Positions 44,052 through 52,608 of a stretch of 52,974 nt of DNA are shown one piece after another (the first letter of the stretch is position 1; every line of letters begins with the position of its first letter). A program made the position numbers and the translations under genes. The notes beneath the pieces are model-generated. The model was not told the DNA's origin. It saw only the letters and a program-made list of their open reading frames with translations, and did not search any database. This DNA is from Armatimonadota bacterium (lineage in GTDB: Bacteria > Armatimonadota > UBA5829). The DNA is taken from contig JAMCYN010000052.1 of the NCBI GenBank assembly GCA_023474015.1, forward strand, positions 1-52,974, in the 5' to 3' direction.

Positions 44052-46568
44052 TCAGTTCACCTTTATGTCGATTTCAATGGACTCACCGGGACCAATGCAT
44101 CGAGTGTGTCCGATGTCGGCGGATCCCGCTCTTGTCAACTCGAAGTATCTAAGTTTCAGATTACCGTGGGTAACACTTAGAAGCACGTGTATCTTAGAAC
44201 CTAGATGTTCTTGAGAGCAAGTTCCCCAGGCATACCCATTAGACCAAAACCACGTGCCATTCATCGGAGCAAACCGCATACTGCAGTCAACTCCGAAATA
44301 ACCGAAACCCGTAAGCGCGAGGACCAATGCCCAACTGGCCATTGCCCTGGCATAGTGATGACCACACTCCGCCTCGTCAAATGGATTGCGCTTAGCCCCA
44401 TCATAACGTTCGCGAATAGCGGTGATTATGTCAAGCCCGTCTTCGACGTTCCCCTCGTAAAGCAAGTGCGCTGCAAACGTATATTCAAAACCGGTCATTA
44501 CTTCGTTGCAGTATGGAAATGGTGTTTTAGGCCTTCTCCCCAGGGGGTAAGTGCTCATCAACACACCTGACTCGTCCTGCATAGCGAATGATCGCATGTG
44601 GTTAAAGCGGCCTTTGAGCGGAACGAAATTGTGGCGCTTTATGCTGCCCAACGTGGTCCTTACATGCTCTCGACTCAAAATGTAGCCAATTGAGCAGACA
44701 TGGGCCATGTACTGGCCGACGAGTTGGTCTACCAGACATCCCGAACCAAGTTGATAGTCCGGCTCCTTCAAGTTCGTGGCCCCGGCTGTCCCCATCAGGC
44801 CGTCGGCAATATTCTCTCTGGTCATTGGGGGACGGATTTCGTGCCCATAGTACTCGCCATTGAACAGATTTGTGTCGATCCAGTTTTTTCCGCTCTCTAA
44901 AAGCGCCCGGCAACGCTGTTCAAACTCGCTATCACCGATATACCTTGCCATTTTCTCGCAGGCTCCTAGCGCCCCCAAGTACCAGGATCCCATTTGAGGA
45001 TTAGGGCCAAAATACTCAACGTCCATTGTGTTGTGCTGGCAGCCCTCCATTATACCGTCCTGATCGGCATCCCAGCCTTTGGGAATCCAGCAAAACTCCA
45101 GCGCCTTGCGCGCTTTTGGCCAAATAGACTTTAACAGATCATCATCGCCGGATAATTGCCAGTCTCTGTACAGCTTCATAAGACAACCCATTTGGCCGTC
45201 GGCAGCGGCAACATCCCATTCGGCGGCTCGCTCAATGGGAAGGTTTACTCGAAATGACATCATGCCATTCTCGCGGGTGGCGTGCAGAAACTCTACTTCG
45301 CGCATGGACTTTGCTATGTCGCCGAACAGAAAGGCTGTCGCTTGATCGTAATTCCAGACGTGTGTGCAAGACCCGTGACAAGAACCCTCATTGTCACGGC
45401 AACCTTCCCAGCCGTAAAACCTGCCGTCGCTCGTGCGGAAACAAGTCTGGCTTCGCAGAGTGCTGAGGTTGAACAGTGCCGCTTCTTTTACTACATCCGG
45501 CAAATTGCTCGAACAGAAGGCGTTTACAAATGCCAAGGTGTCTTTTTCGAGGCTTTGCAGGTCTCGGGCAACTCTCACCACCACATCCCACGCGTCAGAG
45601 TACAATGTTGTGTAATAGTTGCCGATCTTATCGGAATTTGGCGATGCGCCACAACCTTCACTGGAGCACGCACAATCGTTAGACTGTTTAGGGGTCCAGG
45701 TCATTCGATTTGGGAAGTGCCAACTAATCAAAAGGGTTAGAGACTCGCTCGCGCCAGGCTGTATCGAAAACGATGAACAGATGGTGGCGCGCGGTGCGCC
45801 ACGCATCTCGGTGGGAATCTGCTCCAGTTTGCCATCCGAGCTGAAGTCATCCCAGAACTCTTGAATGTCGCTATTCCAGCCCTGCTTCTTCCATGCAGTC
45901 CTGTGTGTGACGTCGCTCGCCAGAACGCCAAGAGCAACCGATCCCCACTTCTCCGCGTTTTCGTTGCCATTTTCGCACGACAACAATACGCCGGACACAC
46001 CATCCAGCTCTATGAACTTCGCTACGTTATTCCCACCGGCATCTATGAAGTTGCGTATGTCGGCGCAGATGCTCGTGTCCACGAGTTTGTCGCTTTTGTT
46101 CCGAAGCACATATCTCAGCACCGCCACCGGGATTCCACTCGATTCCAAATCGCCTGGGACAAGCGGGTTAAATGCCTCCAGCCTCACCTCGACAAGAAAG
46201 TCGTCGTCAATTAACCGCACTTGTCCAAGCGGATATGCAGCGGCGAACCCGCAGTTGGAAAAGCGAGGAAAACCGTGATTGGGCACATTACACCCTTCAA
46301 AGCCTTCATAGTCCGCATGATCTATCGGTCCTTCCAGGAGTTTGCAGACGGGTTCTTCACCAACAGCCTTTGCATAGATCGCAAGCATAGGTGCGGGAGT
46401 CCAACCTTTTGCTGGCGAGTTCATCACCTCCCAGTCTCGCAAGTCTCCCCGACCGCCGAGAGAAATCGTGCCTGTACCTATTCCTCCGAGCGGAAGCGCT
46501 ATCCGCCTGATGTGTTTCAGGTCGTAATGTCGCAGCGTCGGCCAATTGCCACCGAGTGTGTTGGTCAA
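44052..46568 (-). CDS. GH116 glycosidase (GBA2-like beta-glucosidase/xylosidase type)
   Basis: TTG 46568 with AAGGG seven bases upstream starts an 838-residue protein. The N-terminal half is the GBA2-N beta domain (RRIALPLGGIGTGTISLGGR, DLRDWEVMN). The catalytic (alpha/alpha)6 half has FYGWEGCRDNEGSCHGSCTH, then VWNYDQATAFLFGDIAKSM, and the acid/base strand QHNTMDVEYFGPN, as in GH116. No signal peptide, so it acts in the cytoplasm on imported oligosaccharides with beta-linked glucose or xylose. It lies 11 bases after the transaldolase-like gene and about 20 bases before the transporter fusion. Confidence 0.9.
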   Translation of the reverse strand: MTNTLGGNWPTLRHYDLKHIRRIALPLGGIGTGTISLGGRGDLRDWEVMNSPAKGWTPAPMLAIYAKAVGEEPVCKLLEGPIDHADYEGFEGCNVPNHGFPRFSNCGFAAAYPLGQVRLIDDDFLVEVRLEAFNPLVPGDLESSGIPVAVLRYVLRNKSDKLVDTSICADIRNFIDAGGNNVAKFIELDGVSGVLLSCENGNENAEKWGSVALGVLASDVTHRTAWKKQGWNSDIQEFWDDFSSDGKLEQIPTEMRGAPRATICSSFSIQPGASESLTLLISWHFPNRMTWTPKQSNDCACSSEGCGASPNSDKIGNYYTTLYSDAWDVVVRVARDLQSLEKDTLAFVNAFCSSNLPDVVKEAALFNLSTLRSQTCFRTSDGRFYGWEGCRDNEGSCHGSCTHVWNYDQATAFLFGDIAKSMREVEFLHATRENGMMSFRVNLPIERAAEWDVAAADGQMGCLMKLYRDWQLSGDDDLLKSIWPKARKALEFCWIPKGWDADQDGIMEGCQHNTMDVEYFGPNPQMGSWYLGALGACEKMARYIGDSEFEQRCRALLESGKNWIDTNLFNGEYYGHEIRPPMTRENIADGLMGTAGATNLKEPDYQLGSGCLVDQLVGQYMAHVCSIGYILSREHVRTTLGSIKRHNFVPLKGRFNHMRSFAMQDESGVLMSTYPLGRRPKTPFPYCNEVMTGFEYTFAAHLLYEGNVEDGLDIITAIRERYDGAKRNPFDEAECGHHYARAMASWALVLALTGFGYFGVDCSMRFAPMNGTWFWSNGYAWGTCSQEHLGSKIHVLLSVTHGNLKLRYFELTRAGSADIGHTRCIGPGESIEIDIKVN

Positions 46569-46579
46569 GTGAAACCCTT

Positions 46580-47965
46580 CTACTTAACGGCAGCCGTCTG
46601 GATGGCTGGTTGCATGACTGCCACTGCTTCAACCTCGCACTCCACGGGTTTCGCCGCGTTCATGAATCGTCTCTGATAAGAGACGACCTGGGGGGCGCTG
46701 GAAAACACCGCAAGATAGTTAGGCTCAGCCGTTATGACTACTCTGTCGTGCATGTCGATGAACTCCGGTTCCGTCAGGAGTCCGACAATATCCGGGTAGT
46801 TGATGTCACCTTCCATACTGCAGATAATTAGCCGCGTATCGGGCAAGCTCGTATTTCGGAGCCAGCGCAGAGAGTGTCTGGCGGCGTCAAGCCCATCGGA
46901 GCCTTCCACATCGAGAGCATGCCTCTGCCGCACAATAGTCTGCGCCATCTCCAATACCCGAAGCAGGTCCATCCCGCTGCACGAAGGTGAGAGGAAGTCC
47001 TGTTTGATGAGGAACGCGCGAATCTGTTCCAGGAAGCACCTCATCTCGGTCGCTTCATACGCGGCCAACAGACCCTTAATCGTGGCAGTTGCGTTTGCGC
47101 GATGTCTGACAAAAGTATTGATGAAATACGGTCTTGCCTGCAGCGCCAGCGCCGTCTGCCAGGGCTCGAACATAAGTGTAAAATTGACCCGGTATCCATA
47201 TTCGTGCAGCCTAAGCGCCAGGTTGTGTCCATGAAGGCAGCTTGCCGTGGACCCCTCGTTGTAACCGGTGCATAGCAGTTTGTCGCCTTCGAGGAGTTGA
47301 TGCACGTTTTGCGCGTTGACAGGCCCCGTATGAGGCACCTTCACCACCAGGCGATACTTTGAAAGGATTTCCTCGAATGTCTTGACTTCGTCCAGTATCT
47401 TGTCGAAATCGGCTTCAAAGGGATTGTTGAGTTCCACGCTGATGTCACAGCCCGGGCCGAGAATCCGGCCGATCTCAGCCATCACTTCTTCGCGGGTCTT
47501 GAACAAACCGCCTACGTTCGCTTTGGGGTTGTTGATAAAAAGATCATATACAATGCCGGGATTGCAGGTCAAGTTGCCGACCAGGTATTTGATGGGCTCG
47601 ATCTCGTAAGGGTTAGCCGTATCGACCGAGAATATGAGCTCAGTGGGGCGCTTGACGCCGTTTTTGTCCCAGGCGATGTCGCGCGCAAGGTGGAATCTGA
47701 GGGTGCCGTCGCTCTCCAGAAGCTTCTCCACCCTGAAACCGGCCGGAGTTTCTCCCGCAGCAACGGAGAAGAAGTCGATGATCTCCCGGAACTCGGGAGT
47801 GACGCCGACGTTTCTGACCGTGTCCTTCAGCGTTTGAAACTCGTCAAATGAGAGTTCCTGTTTCATTACGCGGGCCAGGTAGTCCGCATCGCATTCGATT
47901 TTTGTGATGTTGGAGCCCGGTCCGAGCAACGTGCCGACCGTGCATTTAATAGAAGTTTGCATCAT
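46580..47965 (-). CDS. Transaldolase-like protein with N- and C-terminal extensions
   Basis: ATG 47965 lies six bases after AGGTGG (a second ATG follows at 47962); 461 residues. The central region (about 130-340) matches the transaldolase barrel: NPGIVYDLFINNPKANVGG, DISVELNNPFEADFDKIL, Schiff-base candidate Lys209 in LVVKVPHTGPV, GYRVNFTLMFEPWQTALALQ and FINTFVRHR. Classical transaldolases are 220-330 residues; the first 120 and last 120 residues here are extra and I recognise nothing in them. Between FGGY kinase and GH116, it may cleave a phosphorylated sugar. It may not be a pentose-phosphate transaldolase. Confidence 0.75.
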   Translation of the reverse strand: MMQTSIKCTVGTLLGPGSNITKIECDADYLARVMKQELSFDEFQTLKDTVRNVGVTPEFREIIDFFSVAAGETPAGFRVEKLLESDGTLRFHLARDIAWDKNGVKRPTELIFSVDTANPYEIEPIKYLVGNLTCNPGIVYDLFINNPKANVGGLFKTREEVMAEIGRILGPGCDISVELNNPFEADFDKILDEVKTFEEILSKYRLVVKVPHTGPVNAQNVHQLLEGDKLLCTGYNEGSTASCLHGHNLALRLHEYGYRVNFTLMFEPWQTALALQARPYFINTFVRHRANATATIKGLLAAYEATEMRCFLEQIRAFLIKQDFLSPSCSGMDLLRVLEMAQTIVRQRHALDVEGSDGLDAARHSLRWLRNTSLPDTRLIICSMEGDINYPDIVGLLTEPEFIDMHDRVVITAEPNYLAVFSSAPQVVSYQRRFMNAAKPVECEVEAVAVMQPAIQTAAVK

Positions 47966-47991
47966 TTGACACCACCTAACAGTTTGGCTGT

Positions 47992-49350
47992 TCATACTCT
48001 TTCGTTCAGATAAGACCGTCCCAGCATGGCCGCTCCGAGGAGCGAGGACTGGTCCTGAAACTCGTATTCGAAGTCGCCCATCCAGCGCTTCTTCGCGTCT
48101 ATGAGCCCCCGGATCTTCGCGCCGCCTCCGGTGACCATCACTTTTTGGCCCAGCTTGACCAGCGCGCCAACTTCTCGCAGGTGCTCTCCCTGATACAGGG
48201 CGTTGCCGCGTATCAGGCTCAGCAGCAGATTCTCACGAGTGGTTTCGAGAGTCAGCCCGGCGAAGCTCGCCGTCAACCTGTCAACACTGTATCTGGAGCC
48301 TTGCAGGTAGGGAACGTAATCGGGTAGTTCGGATTCTCGGCTGTCAGGATCGTTGGCGAAGAAGTCCTCCAGCACGGAGGGCATGTAGTCTCCGTAAAAG
48401 GCGTCCCCCGTCATATCTTTGCAGAACGCCGAGTGGAACCACTCCAGCGCCTTGCCGCCTGTGTTCATTATGCGGAATGTGAGCCAGTGGCCCGGGACCA
48501 CGTGACAACGAATACTGAAGTTGCGCGAACCGATGGGCTTGTCGAGGCAGACGTTTGTGATCTCGCAGGTGCCGGCGATGTTGCTGATACCGCCCGAGGC
48601 TGTCAGCCCACCGGACAGCGCCGCGAGAGTCGCGTCGTTCGCCCCGCACAGGACATCACAGTCGTGCGGCAGACCGAGTTCGGCGGCCACATGCGGCAAG
48701 ATTCGTCCCACCTTTTCGTCGGACGGCATGAGCGTGGGCAGCTTGCTCTCCGGCATTTCGCCTGCGGCGAGGACGTCCTGATTCCAGGTCAGGTCGTTTC
48801 GCACGCTGTTGTACATTCCCGAGATCGAGATGGAGTTAGGGTCCACCACCCACTCACCCGTAAGGCGCTTGGTCATGTAGGTGTTGCAGTGGCCCCATTT
48901 CTTCGCGGCGTTCCACACCTCGGGCAGGTTCTCCCTGACCCACATGATGGAACAGAGCGTGGAGCCGCCGGAGACCGGCAGATTGCACGTCTCGGCCAGG
49001 AACTTGTCTTCCCCGACCAGTTCGCGCAGCCGACGCGCCTGCTCCCGGGAGCGCCCGTCGCAGAACAGAATGGCCGCTCCCACGGCCGATCCGTCGTCGG
49101 CCATCGGCACCGCGGACGGCGTGGTCACTGACAGAGATATTACCCCGACAGATCCCAGGATGCCCCTTACCTCATTGCAGCAGGCCTGAAGAGCTCCCCA
49201 CCACTTCTCGGGTTCGATATCCGCCTTTCCGCCGCCATAGAAGTTCGCGGCGTATGGGTGGGTGATTTCCAATTTCTTCTCTAGATCGGGACCGAACAAG
49301 CCCATCTTGAAGGCAGTCGTTCCTACGTCGAGCGCCAATATATCTCTCAT
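47992..49350 (-). CDS. FGGY-family carbohydrate kinase
   Basis: ATG 49350 overlaps the upstream DapA-family stop (ATGA) and has GAGGGA seven bases upstream. The 452-residue protein shows the ASKHA motifs: LALDVGTTAFKMGLFG, VISLSVTTPSAVPM, AAILFCDGRSREQA, CGANDATLAALSGG (second phosphate region), ISNIAGTCEIT, and VMVTGGGAKIRGLIDAKKRW near the C-terminus. The enzyme phosphorylates a ketose or sugar acid with ATP. It is a paralogue of the kinase cut off at the left edge. With the DapA-family, Ldh and transaldolase-like genes it forms a probable catabolic set; substrate unknown. Confidence 0.9.
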   Translation of the reverse strand: MRDILALDVGTTAFKMGLFGPDLEKKLEITHPYAANFYGGGKADIEPEKWWGALQACCNEVRGILGSVGVISLSVTTPSAVPMADDGSAVGAAILFCDGRSREQARRLRELVGEDKFLAETCNLPVSGGSTLCSIMWVRENLPEVWNAAKKWGHCNTYMTKRLTGEWVVDPNSISISGMYNSVRNDLTWNQDVLAAGEMPESKLPTLMPSDEKVGRILPHVAAELGLPHDCDVLCGANDATLAALSGGLTASGGISNIAGTCEITNVCLDKPIGSRNFSIRCHVVPGHWLTFRIMNTGGKALEWFHSAFCKDMTGDAFYGDYMPSVLEDFFANDPDSRESELPDYVPYLQGSRYSVDRLTASFAGLTLETTRENLLLSLIRGNALYQGEHLREVGALVKLGQKVMVTGGGAKIRGLIDAKKRWMGDFEYEFQDQSSLLGAAMLGRSYLNERV

Positions 49351-50249
49351 TGTATAAGTCCCTCATTTACTAGCACTGTTCTGAGTTCGTCTTGCTCGCG
49401 CAGAGTCAGTGAAAGCAATGGTCTGCGCGGAATGCCGCCCTCGAGTCCGGCCAGGTTCATGGCCGCCTTGACTCCCGCCACGCCGTATTTCCCGGAGATG
49501 GCTTTGTTTACGCGAGAACACTTCTCCTGAAGTTCGGCTCCCCTGACTTGGTCACGCCGCTTCCCACATTCAAGAAGCTCAATAGTGATTTCCGGGAACG
49601 AGTTGCCGAGCGATACAGTCCCTCCCGGGGAGCCGTTCATCATTGCCGGGAACAAGAAGTTCACCGACCCGGCGAGGACAAGAAACGTCTCGGAGGCAAA
49701 TCGAAGGAAGTTCTCGATGCCGCTTGACGCGCTGTCCTTCATGCCAACAATGCGCGGATGCCCGGCAAGCCTTCCCACAAGCTCGGGAGATAGAGCGATC
49801 CCGGAGAACCCCGGCGCGTTGTAGACAAGCAGGGGAATCGGGGAGCTGTCGGCCACCGTCGTGAAATATCGGTAAAGGATATCGTCGGTCATCTCCTTGC
49901 GGAAGTACGACGGCGACAGCAGCAGGCCGTAGTCGGCGCCGAGATCGGCGGCTTGTCTGAAAAACAGTTCCGAGTCCCGTTGGGCTTCGTAGGTCGCGCC
50001 AGCCAGCACCGTCTTGCCCTCTCCCTTGTGCTTGACGATGGTTTCAAGCACAACCAGCTTCTCCGCCTCGGTCAAGCTCTTGTTCTCTCCGTTGGAGCCC
50101 AACGCCAGATAGCCTTTGATACTGGTCTGGGCGTAGCAGCCGAGGTTGAACTTGAGGGCGTCGATATCGACCTCTTCGTCCTCGGAGAACGGAGTGCATA
50201 TCGGAAGGAATATCCCAGACAGGTTCTGTCGTAATTGTTCGGCTGTCAT
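49347..50249 (-). CDS. DapA/NanA-family aldolase or lyase
   Basis: ATG 50249 with AGGA seven bases upstream gives 300 residues. The protein has the family barrel: GIFLPICTPFSEDEEVDIDA, YLALGSNGENKSLTEAEK (phosphate/carboxylate loop), LLVYNAPGFSG (catalytic Tyr region) and the Schiff-base strand RIVGMKDSASSGIENF. In this context it is more likely a 2-keto-3-deoxy sugar acid aldolase or dehydratase than dihydrodipicolinate synthase, because it lies between an acetate-kinase homologue and a sugar kinase. It would cleave or dehydrate a keto-deoxy acid to pyruvate or a semialdehyde. Substrate not assignable. Confidence 0.88.
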   Translation of the reverse strand: MTAEQLRQNLSGIFLPICTPFSEDEEVDIDALKFNLGCYAQTSIKGYLALGSNGENKSLTEAEKLVVLETIVKHKGEGKTVLAGATYEAQRDSELFFRQAADLGADYGLLLSPSYFRKEMTDDILYRYFTTVADSSPIPLLVYNAPGFSGIALSPELVGRLAGHPRIVGMKDSASSGIENFLRFASETFLVLAGSVNFLFPAMMNGSPGGTVSLGNSFPEITIELLECGKRRDQVRGAELQEKCSRVNKAISGKYGVAGVKAAMNLAGLEGGIPRRPLLSLTLREQDELRTVLVNEGLIQ

Positions 50250-50258
50250 TCGCAAATC

Positions 50259-51461
50259 CTACTTTCCAAGTAAAAGCTGGTAGGCTTGGCGCGCCACTAT
50301 GATCTCCTCATCTGTCGGCACTACCCACACTTGGATGCGCGAGCTTTCAGCCGATATTCGAGCCTCTGACTTCATGCACGCGTTGTTTCCGGCATCATCC
50401 AAGTCGATGCCGAACTCATCCAGTCCCCACAAAATCAGCTTGCGAATGTAGGGGCTGGCCTCTCCGGTGCCGCCCGCCATTACTATTGCATCTACGTGTC
50501 CGAGCTCGATCATATACGCACCCAAGTATTTGCGAACACCATGCACGTACATGTCGATTGCCAGTCGCGCGCGTTCGTGCCCATCGCTTGCCGCCTTCTC
50601 TAGGTCTCGGAAATCGAAACCCATTCCCGATATCGCGGCAAGTCCGGCGTCGGTCATCATGCGATGGGTTATGTGCTCAACGTCGCCTTCGCCTCGACTC
50701 ACCAGGAACGGGATTATGAACGGGTCCATGTCCGACGACCGCACCGATAGCGGAATGCCGGTCTGCCCGGTGAAGCCGAACGAGTTGTCCACCGCGATTC
50801 CAGCCCTAATAGGACTCAAGGACGAACTTCCGCCCAGGTGACAGGTTATGGCGTTGATTGCCTCGATATCGCATCCCATAAGCTCTGGTAATCGTCTGCT
50901 CATGTAGTAGTGGCTCGCGCTGTGGTAGCCGAGCCTGCGAATGCCGTGCTTCTGCGTCCAGTCCCACGGAATAGGGTAAATCGCTGCGTAGTCCGGCAAT
51001 CGATCAAAGAAAAAGTCCTCGAACAGCCCGACCATCGGCGTCGTGGGCAGGAGCTTGCGAAAGCTCTCGATTGCGTCGACGTAGATCGGGTTGTGCATCG
51101 GCATCACCACGCTGCTATAGTCGATCATCCCAGCGATGACTTCGTCATTGAGCAGATGGCATCCCGAGAAGCCCTTGGCGACCACGGTCTCGCCGACCAC
51201 CGCAGCCAAATCTTCGAGAGATGTGATCGTGCCGGTGTTGGGGTCCGAAAGTCTCTCAAGCACGAAGCGGATCGCCGATACGCAATCGGGGATGTCGACT
51301 TCGGCTTGCTTTTTGGTCCCATTGCGCTCCGTCCACTCGATCGGTGAGAGCGCATCCCCGATCCGCTCGACTTTGGCCCTCGCGATCACTTTCTCCGAGG
51401 GCATGTCCAGCAGTTGGCACTTAAGTGACGAACTGCCTGCGTTGGCAATAAGAATCAGCAT
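50259..51461 (-). CDS. Divergent acetate-kinase-family protein
   Basis: ATG 51461 gives the family start LILIANAGSSSLKCQLLD; an ATG four codons upstream (51473) is possible and neither has a strong ribosome site. The 400-residue protein is full-length AckA fold, with RRLGYHSASHYYMSRRLPEL (substrate/phosphate His region), but the phosphate loop reads CHLGGSSSLSPI where AckA has HLGNG-type sequence, and PLSVRSSDMDPF where AckA has the GTRSGDxDP signature. These changes lie at the nucleotide and acyl-phosphate sites, so substrate or activity may differ from acetate kinase. It lies 9 bases before the DapA-family gene. Confidence 0.85.
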   Translation of the reverse strand: MLILIANAGSSSLKCQLLDMPSEKVIARAKVERIGDALSPIEWTERNGTKKQAEVDIPDCVSAIRFVLERLSDPNTGTITSLEDLAAVVGETVVAKGFSGCHLLNDEVIAGMIDYSSVVMPMHNPIYVDAIESFRKLLPTTPMVGLFEDFFFDRLPDYAAIYPIPWDWTQKHGIRRLGYHSASHYYMSRRLPELMGCDIEAINAITCHLGGSSSLSPIRAGIAVDNSFGFTGQTGIPLSVRSSDMDPFIIPFLVSRGEGDVEHITHRMMTDAGLAAISGMGFDFRDLEKAASDGHERARLAIDMYVHGVRKYLGAYMIELGHVDAIVMAGGTGEASPYIRKLILWGLDEFGIDLDDAGNNACMKSEARISAESSRIQVWVVPTDEEIIVARQAYQLLLGK

Positions 51462-51498
51462 CTCAGATACCATATGTTTAGTGATGAATGCCCGCTCA

Positions 51499-52578
51499 TC
51501 ACGGGAAAAATGGCGACATGTCTAGTCCGATGTCTTCCGACAGGCCGATCAGGCGGTCCCCGACGTGTTCAGGCAACTGCATTCCCTCCGCCAGCGCTCG
51601 CTCGCGTTTATCCCATTCGATCTCGCCTGGGAGGTAGATTCGATCCGCCCCCTTCGCTTTCGGAGATTGCTTGATCTCTCGGATCACGCGATCTACCCGG
51701 GCTTTGAAGAGGTCAATTGGCATCATCGCCCCCGCGTTGATGGCGATAAAAGCGTGTCCCTGACTGAGAGGTCCGGGATGCTCTTCAAGCCAGAGCTTCA
51801 CTTCATCCATCATCTGCGCGCCCGTGAGCGCGGCACACAGGATTTCTATCATCAGTGCGATTCCGTATCCCTTGTGGCCCGCCATCGGCATCAGAGCGCC
51901 TTCCTCGGGGTAGTTGTTGGGATCAGTGGTAGGAATCCCATCTCTATCGACGAGCCATCCTTCGGGAATCTTCTGACCGAGAGCCCTAGCGCTGATCGGT
52001 TTGCTCGCCGCGACGACGCTGGTGGCGATGTCGAGGAATATCGGTTTCTCTTCGCCCGCCGGTACCGCGTATGAGAACGGATTGGTGCCCAGGACCGCCG
52101 CTTTGCTTCCTGGGATTACCACTAAGGGATTGGTGTTACACATGGCCAGGCCGATCATGTCGCTTGCGGCGGCCATGTTCGCGTAGTAGCCGGCAGCCCC
52201 GAAATGGTTGCCGTTCGTGACTCCCGCATAGCCGATGCCGCACGCCCGAGCCTTCTCGATGGCTATATTCATCGCCTTGTGAGAGGTCACTGTCGCCATT
52301 GCATAGTGACCGTCCACCATGGCCCAGCCGGGGCCTTCCGCGATGACTTCAGGCGTTGCGTTTACATCCAGGCGGTCCGGGCGCAGAGCCAGCATCGGCC
52401 GGAGTTGTTTGCTGCCGTGGGTGTATGTGCCCCAGGTATCCGTCGTTACCAGGATTTCCGACGTGACATGGGCGTCTTCGGACCTCATGCCGCACTTGAG
52501 CATGGCCTCAGTCAGGTAGGCTTTCAGTTCGCCTGCCTGGGTGCGCCTGATCAGCAAATGTTCTTTAATGTTAGTCAA
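51499..52578 (-). CDS. Ldh/MDH2-family NAD(P)-dependent 2-hydroxyacid dehydrogenase
   Basis: AAGGAG directly touches an ATG at 52587; TTG 52578 (three codons on), with nine bases of spacing, is the better start and gives 359 residues. The family (PF02615) oxidises malate, L-lactate, ureidoglycolate or 2,3-diketogulonate with NAD(P). Motifs: TWGTYTHGSKQLRPML, catalytic region NGNHFGAAGYYANMAA, VLGTNPFSYAVPAG, MPMAGHKGYGIALMIEILC. As a soluble enzyme in a sugar-acid catabolic set it could reduce or oxidise a 2-keto acid intermediate, for example the pyruvate-like product of the DapA-family enzyme. Confidence 0.87.
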   Translation of the reverse strand: MTNIKEHLLIRRTQAGELKAYLTEAMLKCGMRSEDAHVTSEILVTTDTWGTYTHGSKQLRPMLALRPDRLDVNATPEVIAEGPGWAMVDGHYAMATVTSHKAMNIAIEKARACGIGYAGVTNGNHFGAAGYYANMAAASDMIGLAMCNTNPLVVIPGSKAAVLGTNPFSYAVPAGEEKPIFLDIATSVVAASKPISARALGQKIPEGWLVDRDGIPTTDPNNYPEEGALMPMAGHKGYGIALMIEILCAALTGAQMMDEVKLWLEEHPGPLSQGHAFIAINAGAMMPIDLFKARVDRVIREIKQSPKAKGADRIYLPGEIEWDKRERALAEGMQLPEHVGDRLIGLSEDIGLDMSPFFP

Positions 52579-52608
52579 GGACTGCATCTCCTTTTTCGTT
52601 GCGGGTGA

